Assembly (NCBI GenBank): GCA_016194745.1
Contig: JACQBA010000007.1
Location: 62,001 to 126,000 of the forward strand
Length of the DNA: 64,000 nt
From: Elusimicrobiota bacterium
GTDB lineage: Bacteria; Elusimicrobiota; Elusimicrobia; UBA1565; JACRDR01
Reading direction: 5' to 3'
Part shown: positions 64,000 to 64,000 of the stretch, piece by piece
Layout: the number at the start of each line of letters is the position of its first letter
How positions within the stretch are numbered: the stretch's first letter is position 1
Position numbers and translations under genes: made by a program
Notes under the pieces: model-generated
The model's input: the letters and a program-made list of their open reading frames with translations, nothing else
The model's database searches: none
Told to the model about the DNA's origin: nothing

Positions 64000-64000
64000 G

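Overview
The window is GC-rich, gene-dense bacterial DNA. Exported proteins carry Sec signal peptides or lipoboxes, and there is a Tat system and a DegP-like protease, so a diderm (Gram-negative type) cell is likely. No marker gene gives a phylum. A Bdellovibrio-type histone, two complex I operons and many Ala/Gly-rich secreted proteins would fit a high-GC Elusimicrobiota or Bdellovibrionota-like lineage, but that is only a guess.

Layout. 1-3521: the 3' part of an M1 metallopeptidase with a HEAT-like tail, and two exported proteins on the minus strand. 3717-17654: a complete NADH:quinone oxidoreductase (complex I) operon in the order J-K-L-M-N-A-B-C-D-(E+F fused)-G-[lone receiver]-H-I. This is an exact circular permutation of the usual A-to-N order. 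17808-20013: a small Cys-containing exported protein, a DUF6058-like protein, a CAU-anticodon tRNA with a clear terminator, and an exported protein. 20216-31808: a 59-residue bacterial histone under a strong promoter, a MidA/NDUFAF7-type methyltransferase, then a second complex I operon A-B-C-D-H-I-J-K-L-M-N with no E, F or G. 31812-34992: a second lone receiver, two genes of unknown function, and tatA-tatC.

35064-41792: six tightly coupled genes for exported proteins and lipoproteins (Gly/Pro-rich, Cys-rich, lectin-like, TPR-like lipoprotein, ankyrin, small lipoprotein) behind a near-consensus promoter; no function is known. 41983-52305: a reductive pyrimidine-degradation operon (preT, preA, beta-ureidopropionase, NCS1 transporter, dihydropyrimidinase, aldehyde dehydrogenase) with four unknown passengers. 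52386-63999: a large exported protein, a DUF3859-like protein, a GDP-fucose-synthase-like epimerase with a methyltransferase-GT2 fusion, a DegP-like protease, a membrane/spermidine-synthase/TPR fusion, a small membrane protein, a GT39-like membrane protein and the end of a methyltransferase.

How the genes work together. The first complex I has the NADH-oxidising module. The second is the 11-subunit form, whose electron donor cannot be read from sequence. Each operon carries a stand-alone CheY-like receiver, and the second is preceded by a histone and a probable assembly-factor methyltransferase. The pyrimidine operon would import and open uracil or thymine, releasing ammonia, CO2 and a beta-amino acid. 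Several monocistronic genes have a -10 hexamer ending exactly 6 nt before the start codon, which suggests leaderless transcription.
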